Assembly: GCA_035344155.1 (NCBI GenBank)
Contig: DAORAL010000031.1
Location: 1 to 64,000 of the forward strand
Length of the DNA: 64,000 nt
DNA from: UBA1845 sp002338715
GTDB taxonomy: Bacteria; Planctomycetota; Phycisphaerae; UBA1845
Reading direction: 5' to 3'
Program-made: the position numbers and the translations under genes
Shown here: positions 26,218 to 35,714 of the stretch, piece after piece
How the letters are laid out: each line of letters begins with the position of its first letter
Position numbering within the stretch: the first letter of the stretch is position 1
Notes under the pieces: model-generated
What the model saw: only the letters and a program-made list of their open reading frames with translations
What the model was told of the DNA's origin: nothing
Databases searched by the model: none

Positions 26218-27915
26218 TTAAGCCTTGGCGACGCGAACCACTTCGCTGATCGTGGTCTTGCCCTCACGAACCTTGTCCCAACCGTCTTCGCGCATGGCCC
26301 GGAATCCGCCTTTGCGGGCGACGTGCAGCAGTTCGCCAGCCGTCCCCTGCCGAATGATCACTTCGCGGATGTCGTCGGTGATTCGCAGGAACTCATAAAT
26401 ACCAACGCGGCCTTTGAATCCCGTGTCGCGACATTCACGACAACCGACTCCGCGATGCACCTTACCGCTGGGCGGAAGTTCAAAGTCGCTGGGCACTTCC
26501 GAAGGTTCCGGCGCGTACTCTTCCTTGCACTTGGGACAGATCCGTCGCACCAGGCGCTGGGCCAACACACCCTCGACCGAACTGCTCACCAGGAACGCCT
26601 CGACGCCCATGTCGAGCAGACGAGTCGCCGCGCTGGCCGAGTCGTTGGTGTGCAGCGTGCTGAACACAAGGTGACCGGTGAGCGATGCGTTGATCGCGAC
26701 TTCAGCCGTTTCCTTGTCTCGAATTTCACCAACCAGAATCACGTCCGGGTCGTGTCGCAAGAATGCACGCAGTCCCGCTGCAAACGTCAAACCGATCGAC
26801 GGCTTCATCTGCACCTGGTTGATGCCGTCAATGTAATACTCGACCGGATCTTCCACCGTCAGAATTTTGATCGCGTCGCTCTTGATGCTGTTGAGCGCCG
26901 CGTAAAGCGACGTCGTCTTACCACTACCGGTGGGACCGGTCACCAGAATGATCCCGTGCGGCATGGTGATGATTTCTTTCCACGAGTTGTAGACCTCGTC
27001 CCCCATGCCCAAGTCGCTCATGCTCAAGAGCACCGACTGCTTGTCGAGGATACGCATGACCACGCCTTCACCGTGCGCGGCGGGGATGATGCTCACACGC
27101 AAATCGATGTCGCGATTCTGCGCGCGGATGCGAAAACCACCGTCCTGCGGCAGGCGTTTTTCCGCGATATTCAGGTTGGAAAGAATCTTGATGCGGCTGA
27201 TGATGGCATTCTGAAACCGCCGAATTTCCGGGGGAACATGCGTGGTATGAAGCACACCGTCGATGCGGTAGCGAATGCGCAGATCGTTTTCAAACGGTTC
27301 GATGTGAATGTCGCTCGCCCGATCGCGAATCGCTTCGACGAGAATCTCGTTCACGAGTTTGACGACGGTCGCTTCCTGAGCGGCTTCCAAGATGTCGCCC
27401 GACTCTTCGTCGACATCGCTGACCACTTCGACCTCGTCGATGCCGATCATCTCTTCAACGGTCTGACCACCCACACCGTAGTGTTCGCGAATCACGCGGA
27501 GGATGTCGGCTTCCGATGCGAGCACCGGTTCAACCTTGCACCCGGTAAGCATGCGCAGCTCGTCGAACGCATAGAGGTCAAACGGATTGGAAGTCGCCAA
27601 CCGGATCGCGCCGTTCTTGCGATCGATCGGAAAGAGGTTGTAGCGGTGAACCGTTCGCGATGGGACGACCTTCAAAAGTTCGCGATCGACTTTGATCTTG
27701 GTGAGATCAACAAACGGAATGGAAAGCTGCTCGCCACGCGCTTCGATGACTTCCAGTTCGGTCGCGAACCCGAGTTCAACGAGCTTCTTTTCAACGGGCA
27801 CACTCTCGGTGGCGCCGGCTTTCTCGGCTTCGGCCCGCTGTTCATCCGTAATCTTTCCGTGCTTGAGAAGTATCGATGCGATCGTCACGCGTATTACCCT
27901 GTCTTTATCATCCAA
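26218..27915 (-). CDS. gspE: T2SS assembly ATPase GspE
   Basis: A 565-residue protein. An N-terminal GspE/PilB-type domain (about 10-145) precedes the hexameric ATPase domain. Walker A is GPTGSGKTTSLYAAL (around residue 327), with Asp-box-like DILEAAQEATVVKLVNEILVEAIRDRASDIHIEP upstream and Walker B and His boxes in LRHDPDVILVGEIRDKETAEVAI and GHLVFSTLHTNDS. A tetracysteine zinc motif is present (CPKCKEEYAPE ... CRECRDTGF). It powers pseudopilus assembly from the cytoplasmic face. It is the first gene of the T2SS locus. Confidence 0.97.
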   Translation of the reverse strand: MDDKDRVIRVTIASILLKHGKITDEQRAEAEKAGATESVPVEKKLVELGFATELEVIEARGEQLSIPFVDLTKIKVDRELLKVVPSRTVHRYNLFPIDRKNGAIRLATSNPFDLYAFDELRMLTGCKVEPVLASEADILRVIREHYGVGGQTVEEMIGIDEVEVVSDVDEESGDILEAAQEATVVKLVNEILVEAIRDRASDIHIEPFENDLRIRYRIDGVLHTTHVPPEIRRFQNAIISRIKILSNLNIAEKRLPQDGGFRIRAQNRDIDLRVSIIPAAHGEGVVMRILDKQSVLLSMSDLGMGDEVYNSWKEIITMPHGIILVTGPTGSGKTTSLYAALNSIKSDAIKILTVEDPVEYYIDGINQVQMKPSIGLTFAAGLRAFLRHDPDVILVGEIRDKETAEVAINASLTGHLVFSTLHTNDSASAATRLLDMGVEAFLVSSSVEGVLAQRLVRRICPKCKEEYAPEPSEVPSDFELPPSGKVHRGVGCRECRDTGFKGRVGIYEFLRITDDIREVIIRQGTAGELLHVARKGGFRAMREDGWDKVREGKTTISEVVRVAKA

Positions 27916-28241
27916 GCCGACCGAGGCAGGTCAGCCGCCATCCATTCCATATGCCAATGCTTTCGCCCAACCATCATACGCGGGATCAAACGATTCGCGC
28001 ACGCAGGGCGCATCGATTTATACCACGTCAGCCCAGCGCGGTTTCACCCCGCCGACCAATTCCACAACCCCGGCAACCAAACCACAACTTCTTATCGGAC
28101 AAACAGTTACATTTACTGCAATCGGCTTGCAACCCGATCACTGACCGCCCTAACTTCTTTCCTGCCATTGCGTTAGCATAACCAACCCGCACCGCGATTG
28201 GGCGGTCGCGATTGGACTTTCCAACAGGTGGATGATTCTCA
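27916..28241. other. Divergent intergenic region, gspE / threonine aldolase
   Basis: 326 bp that must carry promoters for both directions, including the long T2SS operon. I see no consensus hexamers I would trust. Confidence 0.4.
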
Positions 28242-29285
28242 ATGTCGAACCAAACCGAATCCGTCATGATCGACCTTCGCAGCGACACTGTCACTCAACC
28301 GACCCCGGCGATGAAGGAGGCCATGATGCGCGCCCCGCTGGGCGACGACATTTTCAGCGACGACCCGACCGTCAACGCATTGCAGGATCGCGTCGCGGAT
28401 ATGTTCGGGATGGAAGCCGCACTCTTCGTCCCTTCCGGAACGATGGCCAACCAGGTCGCCATCCGCAGCCACACCGAACCGGGTGACGAAATCATCTGCC
28501 ATCCGTTGAGCCACATCTACCTCTACGAAGCCGGCGCGCCCGCGGCATTGAGCGGATGCTCGGTACGCTTCGTCGACGGCGCCCGCGGCATGTTTACATC
28601 CGACGATGTTCGCGCCGCACTTCGCCCTGTCGATCAACATTTCCCCGTCAGCCGGTTATGCGTGATCGAAAACACGCAGAACCGCGGCGGTGGTTCCGTC
28701 TGGAGTGAATCGCAAATCGCAGACGTCAGCCAGACCGCCCGCGAACTCGGATTGAAAATGCACCTCGACGGCGCCCGCATCATGAACGCCTGCGTCGCAT
28801 CGGGAACATCGCCCAAGGACTACGCCAAACATTTCGACTCGGCTACGATCTGTTTTTCAAAAGGACTCGGCGCGCCGGTCGGGTCAGCCGTCGCTGGCAG
28901 CAAAGCCTTCATCACCCGTGCGCGGCGCATCCGAAAGATGTTCGGCGGCGCAATGCGTCAATCGGGCATCCTAGCCGCCGCGGCCAATTATGCGCTGGAC
29001 CATCATGTCGAAAGGTTGAAAGAAGACCACGAAAACGCAGCGACGCTGGCCAAGCTCCTGTCGGAAAACCCAAGGATCAAAGTCGATCCATGCGAAACCA
29101 ACATCGTCTATTTCGACTTGGACAAAAGCGCCGGAACGGCGCCGGAGTTGGAGGCAAAACTGCTGCAAAACAACGTCAGAATGCTGGCCCTCGGCCCAGC
29201 CCGCCTTCGCGCCGTCACGCATCTGCATGTTACCAATGCGGACATCGATCGAGCGGCGACGATTATTCTCAACTTAATTCGTTGA
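28242..29285 (+). CDS. ltaE: L-threonine aldolase
   Basis: A 347-residue PLP-dependent fold-type I enzyme; cleaves L-threonine (or allo-threonine) to glycine and acetaldehyde in the cytoplasm. Family signatures: MIDLRSDTVTQPTPAMKEAM near the start, GDDIFSDDPTVNALQDR, PSGTMANQVAIRSHTEPGDE, HLDGARIMNA, and TICFSKGLGAPVGSAVAG with the PLP lysine. AGGTGG lies upstream of the ATG. No threonine or glycine pathway gene is adjacent, so it looks like a single-gene unit divergent from the T2SS locus. Confidence 0.95.
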   Translation: MSNQTESVMIDLRSDTVTQPTPAMKEAMMRAPLGDDIFSDDPTVNALQDRVADMFGMEAALFVPSGTMANQVAIRSHTEPGDEIICHPLSHIYLYEAGAPAALSGCSVRFVDGARGMFTSDDVRAALRPVDQHFPVSRLCVIENTQNRGGGSVWSESQIADVSQTARELGLKMHLDGARIMNACVASGTSPKDYAKHFDSATICFSKGLGAPVGSAVAGSKAFITRARRIRKMFGGAMRQSGILAAAANYALDHHVERLKEDHENAATLAKLLSENPRIKVDPCETNIVYFDLDKSAGTAPELEAKLLQNNVRMLALGPARLRAVTHLHVTNADIDRAATIILNLIR

Positions 29286-29389
29286 CAACAAGTTTTCTAA
29301 ATTTTCCGGACGATCCATGTGATCGATTTGTATGGAGCTACATCCCGAGGACCAACACAACACGGCCCGCTGCCGAAGGAACTACCGCA

Positions 29390-29827
29390 ATGAACCCATA
29401 TGACCCGGTACTTAGAGACAAGTTGCTTAAACGCATCGGAGATATCAACGACCCTGCGACCCCCTGCCCGTTGGTAACACTCGAAGAGTTTTTTGAAGGC
29501 AATAACGATCCAGGATCAATCGGATACAATATTCTCGAACCTCCTACACCAAGTGAGTTCTTTGAACTATTCACGCTCATCCGAAATCGACCGGACGTAT
29601 CAACTGTCTTGGTTGAAGTCATGGATGTTGACGAGGAGTTCGGCGGGTGGCCCGCTTCCGAAACAATCTGGGTGATCACAACTTCCGACGCAAGCGAAGT
29701 CAGAAAGTGGATCCCGCAAAAATTCTTTCCCGATGAAGTCCTTGAAGGATTCGAATCATTGGGCCCCAAGAAAGAACATTTCGAAATCCCTCAAGGCATG
29801 CGGGCCGTGGGTATTTGGTGGGATTGA
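29390..29827 (+). CDS. Conserved hypothetical protein
   Basis: A 145-residue acidic cytoplasmic protein. The start at 29390 has AAGGA 9 bases upstream. It begins MNPYDPVLRDKLLKRIGDI and contains VTLEEFFEGNNDPGSIGYN, LVEVMDVDEEFGGWPASETIWVIT and a C-terminal MRAVGIWWD. There is no signal peptide or membrane helix. The pattern recalls immunity-type or SUKH-like small proteins but I cannot assign a family. It stands between threonine aldolase and the convergent ktrA-like gene. Confidence 0.75.
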   Translation: MNPYDPVLRDKLLKRIGDINDPATPCPLVTLEEFFEGNNDPGSIGYNILEPPTPSEFFELFTLIRNRPDVSTVLVEVMDVDEEFGGWPASETIWVITTSDASEVRKWIPQKFFPDEVLEGFESLGPKKEHFEIPQGMRAVGIWWD

Positions 29828-29850
29828 CCCAATGTATCAGCGAAAACTTA

Positions 29851-30534
29851 CTAATCCTGCGGCAATTTCGACAGCGCGTCGTTGTGCCCGACGACGATGA
29901 GCACGTCACCGCTTTCGATTTTGGTGTCGGCGATCGGTACGATGATGTTTCGCTGGCGGGTCGCCTCATCACCGGCGGTCTTGGTCACGCGGTCGCGGCG
30001 GATGGCCACCAGGTTCACCTGATGGTCGGCTCGCAAACGCAACTCCAGCAGCGTCTTACCCACAAAGGCAGCCGGCGCCGCGATGTACACGAGGCTGTGG
30101 TCGGCTTCGAGTTCGATGTACTGCGACAGGTTCGGAAGTGACAAACGATGGGCCCAGCGCATCGCCGATTCCTGTTCGGCTGACGCGATTTCATCGGCAC
30201 CGACTTTGCGAAGAATCTTGCCTTGCAGATCGGTCATCGCCCGCGCGATGATTCGCGGCACGCCGAGTTCCTTCAACGTCACGACCGTCAATATGGACGA
30301 CTCAAACGCCTCGCCAATCGTCACGATCGCCGCATCCACTTCGGCGATCCCCTGGGCAACGAGGGCCATCTTGTCGGTCGAGTCCATGCGGACGGCCAAG
30401 GTCACATCGTCGCGCACGCGATCGACATAGTCCGAATCGCGATCGATGGCGATGACTTCGTCTCCGGCTTGGGCGAGCGCCCGTGCAAGATGCTCACCAA
30501 ACCGCCCCAATCCAATGACCGCAAACCTTCTCAT
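29851..30534 (-). CDS. ktrA: KtrA/TrkA-type potassium channel regulatory subunit
   Basis: A 227-residue protein with one RCK unit: the Rossmann NAD/ATP site FAVIGLGRFGEHLARALAQAG, acidic EVIAIDRD at the end of the second strand, and a C-terminal TrkA_C domain (about 140-227, LLELRLRADHQVNLVAI ... GDVLIVVGHNDAL). It gates the membrane subunit KtrB, encoded directly upstream (50-base gap), in response to nucleotide binding. The single RCK unit distinguishes it from the double-unit TrkA at 49935. Confidence 0.93.
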   Translation of the reverse strand: MRRFAVIGLGRFGEHLARALAQAGDEVIAIDRDSDYVDRVRDDVTLAVRMDSTDKMALVAQGIAEVDAAIVTIGEAFESSILTVVTLKELGVPRIIARAMTDLQGKILRKVGADEIASAEQESAMRWAHRLSLPNLSQYIELEADHSLVYIAAPAAFVGKTLLELRLRADHQVNLVAIRRDRVTKTAGDEATRQRNIIVPIADTKIESGDVLIVVGHNDALSKLPQD

Positions 30535-30584
30535 GGCAAATCCAATTCGCTTAAGTATCTGACTTCGTGACGCACAGCTTCTGT

Positions 30585-32522
30585 CTAACCGATCGTCACG
30601 CGTTCTTCCGGATATTCATAGGGCATGGGCATCGCTTTGTCGGCCAGTGCGACCATCAGCGTCAGCGGTCCGAGCCGTCCGGCGAACATTCCCAGCATGA
30701 TGATCAACTGACCGGGCACCGTCAACTTCGCCGACAACCCGCACGACAACCCGACAGTGCCACATGCTGACACTGCCTCAAACAGAATGTCACGCAAAGG
30801 GGCTGACTCCGTCAATGCCAACGCCAGCACGATCGACGATATCAACGCAAACATCAAAACCACCAGAACGCCCGCGCGTTCGACCAGGTCGCGCGGAATC
30901 GTTCGACCAAACAGTTCGATGCGGTCGCGCTTGCGCAGCGTCGCGATCAATCCCAGAACCAAAATCCCAACCGTCACCGTTTTCACGCCGCCAGCCGTCG
31001 ATGCGGGCGAACCACCAACGAACATCAAAAGCATCAGCATGAAGCGGCTTCCCGGCGACAGCGATTCCGCATCCATCGCCACCGTGTTAAACCCAGCCGT
31101 CCTGGCGGTCACCGATTGAAACAGCGCCCCGCGCGCCCGCCCAAACCAATCCATCTCCTTCATGACGCCGAAGTCCTGCACGACATCCGTATCGATTGCG
31201 GCATCGCTGACCTGTGCGGTGTCGATCGGTTTGACCGATGTCGCCCGCCAATCAAGCGACTCAAAAAGAAAGAGCATGCCGGCAGGTGCAATGATCAAGA
31301 TCAAAGACGACCAGATCACGATCCGCGAATGAAGTTGCAGACGACCGGGTCGACGACGAACCGGGCGGGCCCACTTGAGGACCGGGTCATTGCCATTCGA
31401 TTCGGGCAACGGTTCAAACCGCGACATCCACCGATTCCAGACATCCTGCAGCACGGGGAAGCCCAACCCGCCCAACACGATCAGCGGCATGATGGAGACA
31501 TAAACCCCCCACGAATCGCTCATCGATACAAAGCTGTCCGATTGCAGTGCGAAACCGGCATTGCAGAATGCACTGACCGCGTGAAACACCGAGTAAAGAA
31601 TCCGGTCCGACGTGCAATCAAGCTGCGCCGCAAACATCGGATAGCACAAGAGCGCCCCGATGCATTCGAGCACCAGCGTCGTGAGGATGACAAATCGGCC
31701 GATCGTCCGAAGGCTGCCCACGGTTTCGCGGTGAAGGTCGCTCTGCAACACCAGCGATTGCTTCAACGACAGGTTGCGCCCGATGAGCAACCCCAGCATC
31801 GTCGACGAAATCATGATGCCAAGACCGCCAAGCTGGATCAGCCCCAGGATGATCAACTGCCCGAAGCGCGAATAATCCGTGGCCGTATCATAGATGGCGA
31901 GCCCGGTCACGCAGGTGGCGCTTGTCGAGGTGAACAGCGACACCACCAGGTGGCGCGGAATGTCGGCTTCTGCCCGCAAACGAGCCTCCGGCGTCATCGC
32001 TTTGGGAAGGGCCAACAGGCAACCCCCGACGAAGATCACGCACGCAAACGTCACCACCACCCAGCGCGAAGGATGCAACTGTCGCTGCGACAACTCGAGG
32101 TTCCACCGAACCACGCCGATCAGGATCCTCGCGACAATCAGGATCTGAATCGTCACCACGTAGATCGTCCCCAGTCGCAGCAGCGGTTGCCCGGTCTCCC
32201 CGAATTCGAAGCTCAAGAGCAAGCCAGCCGCCACCATGAACAGCAGATCGAGGCACCGCCGCCGCAAAGTTGCACGCCAGGACGTTGCGGTCCAAAATGA
32301 ATGGACAAGCGAAAAGACGTATCCCGCAATCGCGACCAACTGAACGATCAACAGCACATTGGTCGGTATCGGCGGCTCGTCAAACCCGTACTCCAGGCTC
32401 AAGGCGATGGCGGCAGCGAACGCGAGGATCGCCAGTATCCAGTGCCCGAAGCGCATGGGGCGATTGCGGTTGTTGCCGTCGGGTGTGGTTGTGGTCATTG
32501 GGTTCGGCATTTGCGGTATCAT
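30585..32522 (-). CDS. ktrB: KtrB/TrkH-family potassium uptake membrane protein with N-terminal extension
   Basis: 645 residues from the ATG at 32522 (ATGs at 32510 and 32498 are also possible). The K+ translocation core (about 190-640) has SATCVTGLAIYDTATDYS, a selectivity-loop type segment AVSAFCNAGFALQSDS, VGGSPASTAGGVKTVTVG and EAVSACGTVGLSCGL. In front lies an extra block of about four membrane helices (residues about 20-165) not found in standard KtrB of about 450 residues. It forms an operon with ktrA. Confidence 0.92.
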   Translation of the reverse strand: MIPQMPNPMTTTTPDGNNRNRPMRFGHWILAILAFAAAIALSLEYGFDEPPIPTNVLLIVQLVAIAGYVFSLVHSFWTATSWRATLRRRCLDLLFMVAAGLLLSFEFGETGQPLLRLGTIYVVTIQILIVARILIGVVRWNLELSQRQLHPSRWVVVTFACVIFVGGCLLALPKAMTPEARLRAEADIPRHLVVSLFTSTSATCVTGLAIYDTATDYSRFGQLIILGLIQLGGLGIMISSTMLGLLIGRNLSLKQSLVLQSDLHRETVGSLRTIGRFVILTTLVLECIGALLCYPMFAAQLDCTSDRILYSVFHAVSAFCNAGFALQSDSFVSMSDSWGVYVSIMPLIVLGGLGFPVLQDVWNRWMSRFEPLPESNGNDPVLKWARPVRRRPGRLQLHSRIVIWSSLILIIAPAGMLFLFESLDWRATSVKPIDTAQVSDAAIDTDVVQDFGVMKEMDWFGRARGALFQSVTARTAGFNTVAMDAESLSPGSRFMLMLLMFVGGSPASTAGGVKTVTVGILVLGLIATLRKRDRIELFGRTIPRDLVERAGVLVVLMFALISSIVLALALTESAPLRDILFEAVSACGTVGLSCGLSAKLTVPGQLIIMLGMFAGRLGPLTLMVALADKAMPMPYEYPEERVTIG

Positions 32523-32673
32523 CTCGAAGGCTGGCGAATTCGCAAGAAAAACGAATTGCCCCCATCGTCGAAGCCAAACGACATCGATATGATCCCGTTT
32601 ATGACGCTTCAGGGCAGCCCAAAATCTTCGCCAGTTCAAAATCGTCGCAGGTCATCAAGAGAAGGAAGCCATC

Positions 32674-33852
32674 ATGATTCAACGTCACCAACTCGGCAAA
32701 GTGCCCCCAAAACCACACACGGCATTTTATGATGAATCAGGCAAATTGCTGATGGAACAGTGCGTCACCCGCCGTGGATTCGAAGGGGCGTACTCGATTC
32801 TCTACTTCAAGATCCCGCCCACCGATGAAAACGCGGTCGAAGCCGTCAGCGTCAATGGGTTCTGCCCGTTTGAACTCGTCGACGATCAGCCGCTCCACCG
32901 CCGCCACATCAAGTCGCAGGACATGCCCCACGGTGGCGACTTCCTCACGGGCAGGCGCACGATGATGGTCAATGCCGACGTGCAAATCGGCATCATCAAA
33001 CCCAGTGAAGCACCGAAGAATTTCTTCTCAAACGCCGATGGCGACGAACTGTACTTCGTCAAAGAGGGCAACGGTCACGTGGAAAGCGTCTACGGGATTC
33101 TGCCTTTCCGCAAGTACGACTACCTGATGATTCCCAAGGGCACGCCCTACCGCATTCACCTCGAAGGCAACAAGGGAACGATGCTCGTCTTCGAAGGGAG
33201 CCAATATCTCGGCATCCCCAAAGAGTACCGCAACGATGTCGGGCAGATCAGCATGTTCGCCCCGTACACCCATCGCGATTTTCGTATTCCAATGGAACTG
33301 CTGAAATTCGACGAAGCCAAGCACGGTAAGCCGCCTTATCCGCTGGTGACCAAGCTCAGCAACAAACTCTCCGCCCACATTTTCGAGCATTGGCCCTACG
33401 AGTTGGAAGGGTGGGACGGATTCAACTACCCGGTGGCGTTTAACATCCTCGACTATCAACCGAAGACGGGATTGATCCACCTGCCGCCGACGATTCACAT
33501 CACGTTTACCGGCAACAACTTCGTGGTGTGCTCGTTCGTTCCGCGCATGGTTGACTTCCACGAGAAGGCCATCCCTTGCCCGTATGGACATGCAAGCGTC
33601 GACATGGACGAAATCCTTTACTACGTCGAGGGCAACTTCACGTCGCGCAAGGGCATCGAGTCCGAGTCGATCAGCCTGCACCCGATGGGCATCCCGCACG
33701 GCCCGCACCCCGGAACGTACGAAGCGTCGATCGGCGTCAAGCGAACCAGCGAACTGGCTGTCATGTGCGACACCTACAAACCGCTCATCAAAACCAAGTT
33801 CGCCGACACGCTCGAAGACAAGGACTACCACCTGACGTGGGTGAAACACTAA
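32674..33852 (+). CDS. hmgA: Homogentisate 1,2-dioxygenase
   Basis: A 392-residue cupin-fold iron enzyme that opens the ring of homogentisate to maleylacetoacetate in tyrosine breakdown. Recognisable parts are MPHGGDFLTGRRTMMVNADV, ELYFVKEGNGHVESVYG, YLMIPKGTPYRIHLEG and the C-terminal active-site segment HASVDMDEILYYVEGNF ... SLHPMGIPHGPHPG with His and Glu iron ligands. AAGGAAG precedes the ATG. It is shorter than the roughly 435-445 residue proteobacterial and animal enzymes, as in other compact bacterial forms. The nearby phenylalanine hydroxylase supports the pathway. Confidence 0.92.
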   Translation: MIQRHQLGKVPPKPHTAFYDESGKLLMEQCVTRRGFEGAYSILYFKIPPTDENAVEAVSVNGFCPFELVDDQPLHRRHIKSQDMPHGGDFLTGRRTMMVNADVQIGIIKPSEAPKNFFSNADGDELYFVKEGNGHVESVYGILPFRKYDYLMIPKGTPYRIHLEGNKGTMLVFEGSQYLGIPKEYRNDVGQISMFAPYTHRDFRIPMELLKFDEAKHGKPPYPLVTKLSNKLSAHIFEHWPYELEGWDGFNYPVAFNILDYQPKTGLIHLPPTIHITFTGNNFVVCSFVPRMVDFHEKAIPCPYGHASVDMDEILYYVEGNFTSRKGIESESISLHPMGIPHGPHPGTYEASIGVKRTSELAVMCDTYKPLIKTKFADTLEDKDYHLTWVKH

Positions 33853-33890
33853 GGTCGTCGGATTAAGGAAACGTTAATCGATCATCAAAG

Positions 33891-33966
33891 TGTGCCACTG
33901 CTCTGTGAGCAGTGCCGCATGCGATGATTCCAATACCCAATGCACTGCTCACAGAGCAGTGGCACA
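33891..33966. repeat. Double-hairpin dispersed repeat, copy 2
   Basis: The same 25-base arms as copy 1 (33891-33915 and 33942-33966), fully complementary, with an unrelated 26-base loop. It begins 39 bases after the hmgA stop and ends 26 bases before the next start codon. Confidence 0.95.
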
Positions 33967-33992
33967 ACGACTGAAGAAAACGATCGCACGAC

Positions 33993-34616
33993 ATGTTCAT
34001 CGACCTCGCAAACACCGACCAATCCTGGCAGGACGTTTACAAAATCATCGTATCCTTTGTGAACCCCCGCCCCATCGCGCTCGTCTCATCCATTTCGCCC
34101 GACGGCGTGCGCAACCTCGCACCATTCAGCTTCTACAACATGGTGTCAGCCAACCCGCCGATCATGATGGTTTGCCCCTCGCGCACGCGCGATCACGGAA
34201 AAAAAGACACGCAGGTCAACATCGAAGCCACCGGTGAGTTCGTCGTCGCCACCGTCACGCGTTCGATCGCCGATGCCATGAACGACAGCAGCGCACCGTA
34301 CGCCCCCGAGGTCGATGAATTCGAAAAGTGCGCTCTAACGCCAACGCCAGCCAGCATCGTCAAACCATCTTTGGTGGCCGAATCCCCTGTGAATTGCGAG
34401 TGCAAACTCGACCGCATCATCGAATTCGGCGACGAACCCGGTGCAGGCGCTGTCATCTTTGGCCGCCTCGTTGCAATTCATGCGAAGGATGAATTTATTG
34501 CCGATGACGGCGCGCTCGATCCGGAAAAACTGCAGACCATCGGACGGTTGGGCCGTAACTCATATGCAACAACCGCCGACCGCTTCGATTTGCCGCGGCC
34601 CCAATTGCGGATATGA
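33993..34616 (+). CDS. Flavin-reductase-like (FMN-binding split-barrel) protein
   Basis: A 207-residue protein of the flavin reductase-like domain family. Signatures are NPRPIALVSSISPDGVRNLAPFSFYNMVSANPP at the start, followed by DTQVNIEATGEFVVATV and ESPVNCECKLDRIIEFG. Such proteins bind FMN and reduce flavins with NAD(P)H or act as flavin-dependent oxidoreductases. It is flanked by two copies of the double-hairpin repeat together with phhA. Its place between homogentisate dioxygenase and phenylalanine hydroxylase suggests a part in aromatic amino acid breakdown, but the substrate is unknown. Confidence 0.88.
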   Translation: MFIDLANTDQSWQDVYKIIVSFVNPRPIALVSSISPDGVRNLAPFSFYNMVSANPPIMMVCPSRTRDHGKKDTQVNIEATGEFVVATVTRSIADAMNDSSAPYAPEVDEFEKCALTPTPASIVKPSLVAESPVNCECKLDRIIEFGDEPGAGAVIFGRLVAIHAKDEFIADDGALDPEKLQTIGRLGRNSYATTADRFDLPRPQLRI

Positions 34617-34749
34617 TTTCTTAGCGACGTTACGACAGTTGTCGCGTCCAGATTGTCGCGAAGGGTGTGCTGCTTGGTGCTCGCCACCCAGTGCACTTCA
34701 AACCCAAAGCGCGCAATCCACCGATCAACATTTCGAAAGGTTACGCTAT

Positions 34750-35688
34750 ATGTCCACACCTGGCGAAGGCCTTACCACAACGCAGGCGCCGTTCATCGAA
34801 GAAGTGCGCAGTGCTGGCAAGACGTTCATCGATCAGCCCTACGAACTCTACAGCGAAGCCAACCAGGAAACGTGGCGCGAGCTATACAAACGAATCCGTC
34901 CGCGATGGGAAAAATATTCGCACCCGAAATTCCTGGAAGGTGTCGAGAAGTTGGCTCTTCCGCCGGACCACATTCCCCATCTCGACGACATCAACAAATT
35001 CCTCGAACCGCTGAGCGGGTTCAGCGCTCGAGCCGTGTCGGGTTATGTGCCCGCGTATCACTTCTTTGATTCGCTTCGCGAGCGGGCGTTCCCGACCACC
35101 ATCACCATCCGCGACGGCGGCAGACTCGACTACTTGCCCGAGCCAGACATCTTCCACGACGTGGCCGGCCACGTGCCCATGCATACGGACAAGCAGTTCG
35201 CCGACGTCCTCGTGCGCTTCGGCGAAGTCGCAAGGTCAGCCGCCGGATTTGCTGGTGAAATCAAAGACCACGACGAGCGCATCCAAAAGCTCGAAAGCGT
35301 CATTAAGGCGATGGCCCGCTTCTTCTGGTTCACCATCGAATTCGGTTTGATGCGTAAGCCCGGCGGTGGCAAGAACGATCTTTGCGCGTACGGCAGCGGC
35401 TTACTCAGTTCGCACGGAGAACTCGCGCATTGCCTCGAATCGCCCCGCGTGCAGCGCTACCCGTTCCAACTCGAATGGGTCGTCAACCAATACTTCGAGA
35501 TCGACCACTATCAGCCGCTCCTCTTCATCGTCGATTCGTTCGATCACCTCTTCGAGCAGATCGACGAACTAGAACGCTGGATGCCGGTCGGAAAACTAGG
35601 CAACGTCAGCCCAGGCGAGCCAGCCGTCAACGAAGACGACCTCGAGTCGTTCTTAAACGCCCAGGTAGGCATGACGGCCGGCGCGTGA
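34750..35688 (+). CDS. phhA: Phenylalanine 4-monooxygenase
   Basis: A 312-residue non-haem iron, pterin-dependent aromatic amino acid hydroxylase; converts phenylalanine to tyrosine. Core motifs: PLSGFSARAVSGYVPAYHFFDSLRERAFP, LPEPDIFHDVAGHVPMHTD with two His iron ligands, FFWFTIEFGLMR carrying the Glu ligand, and AYGSGLLSSHGELAHCL. The start at 34750 has GAAAGG 9 bases upstream; a longer in-frame extension upstream has no ribosome-binding site. No pterin carbinolamine dehydratase gene is adjacent. With hmgA it forms the two ends of the Phe-to-homogentisate route. Confidence 0.94.
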   Translation: MSTPGEGLTTTQAPFIEEVRSAGKTFIDQPYELYSEANQETWRELYKRIRPRWEKYSHPKFLEGVEKLALPPDHIPHLDDINKFLEPLSGFSARAVSGYVPAYHFFDSLRERAFPTTITIRDGGRLDYLPEPDIFHDVAGHVPMHTDKQFADVLVRFGEVARSAAGFAGEIKDHDERIQKLESVIKAMARFFWFTIEFGLMRKPGGGKNDLCAYGSGLLSSHGELAHCLESPRVQRYPFQLEWVVNQYFEIDHYQPLLFIVDSFDHLFEQIDELERWMPVGKLGNVSPGEPAVNEDDLESFLNAQVGMTAGA

Positions 35689-35714
35689 GCAAGGTCAAGG
35701 AGCACCAACCAAAC

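Noticed and set aside
25921..28176. A 751-codon open frame on the plus strand
   Set aside because: It lies antisense to gspE, is His/Arg/Asp-rich with no domain, and arises from high-GC codon bias on the other strand.
29282..29303. TTGACA just after threonine aldolase as promoter of the hypothetical gene
   Set aside because: No -10 hexamer at an acceptable distance (TAAATT is only 10 bases away).
31116..32300. A 394-codon plus-strand frame
   Set aside because: Antisense to ktrB; composition is Arg/His/Gln-rich with no family pattern.
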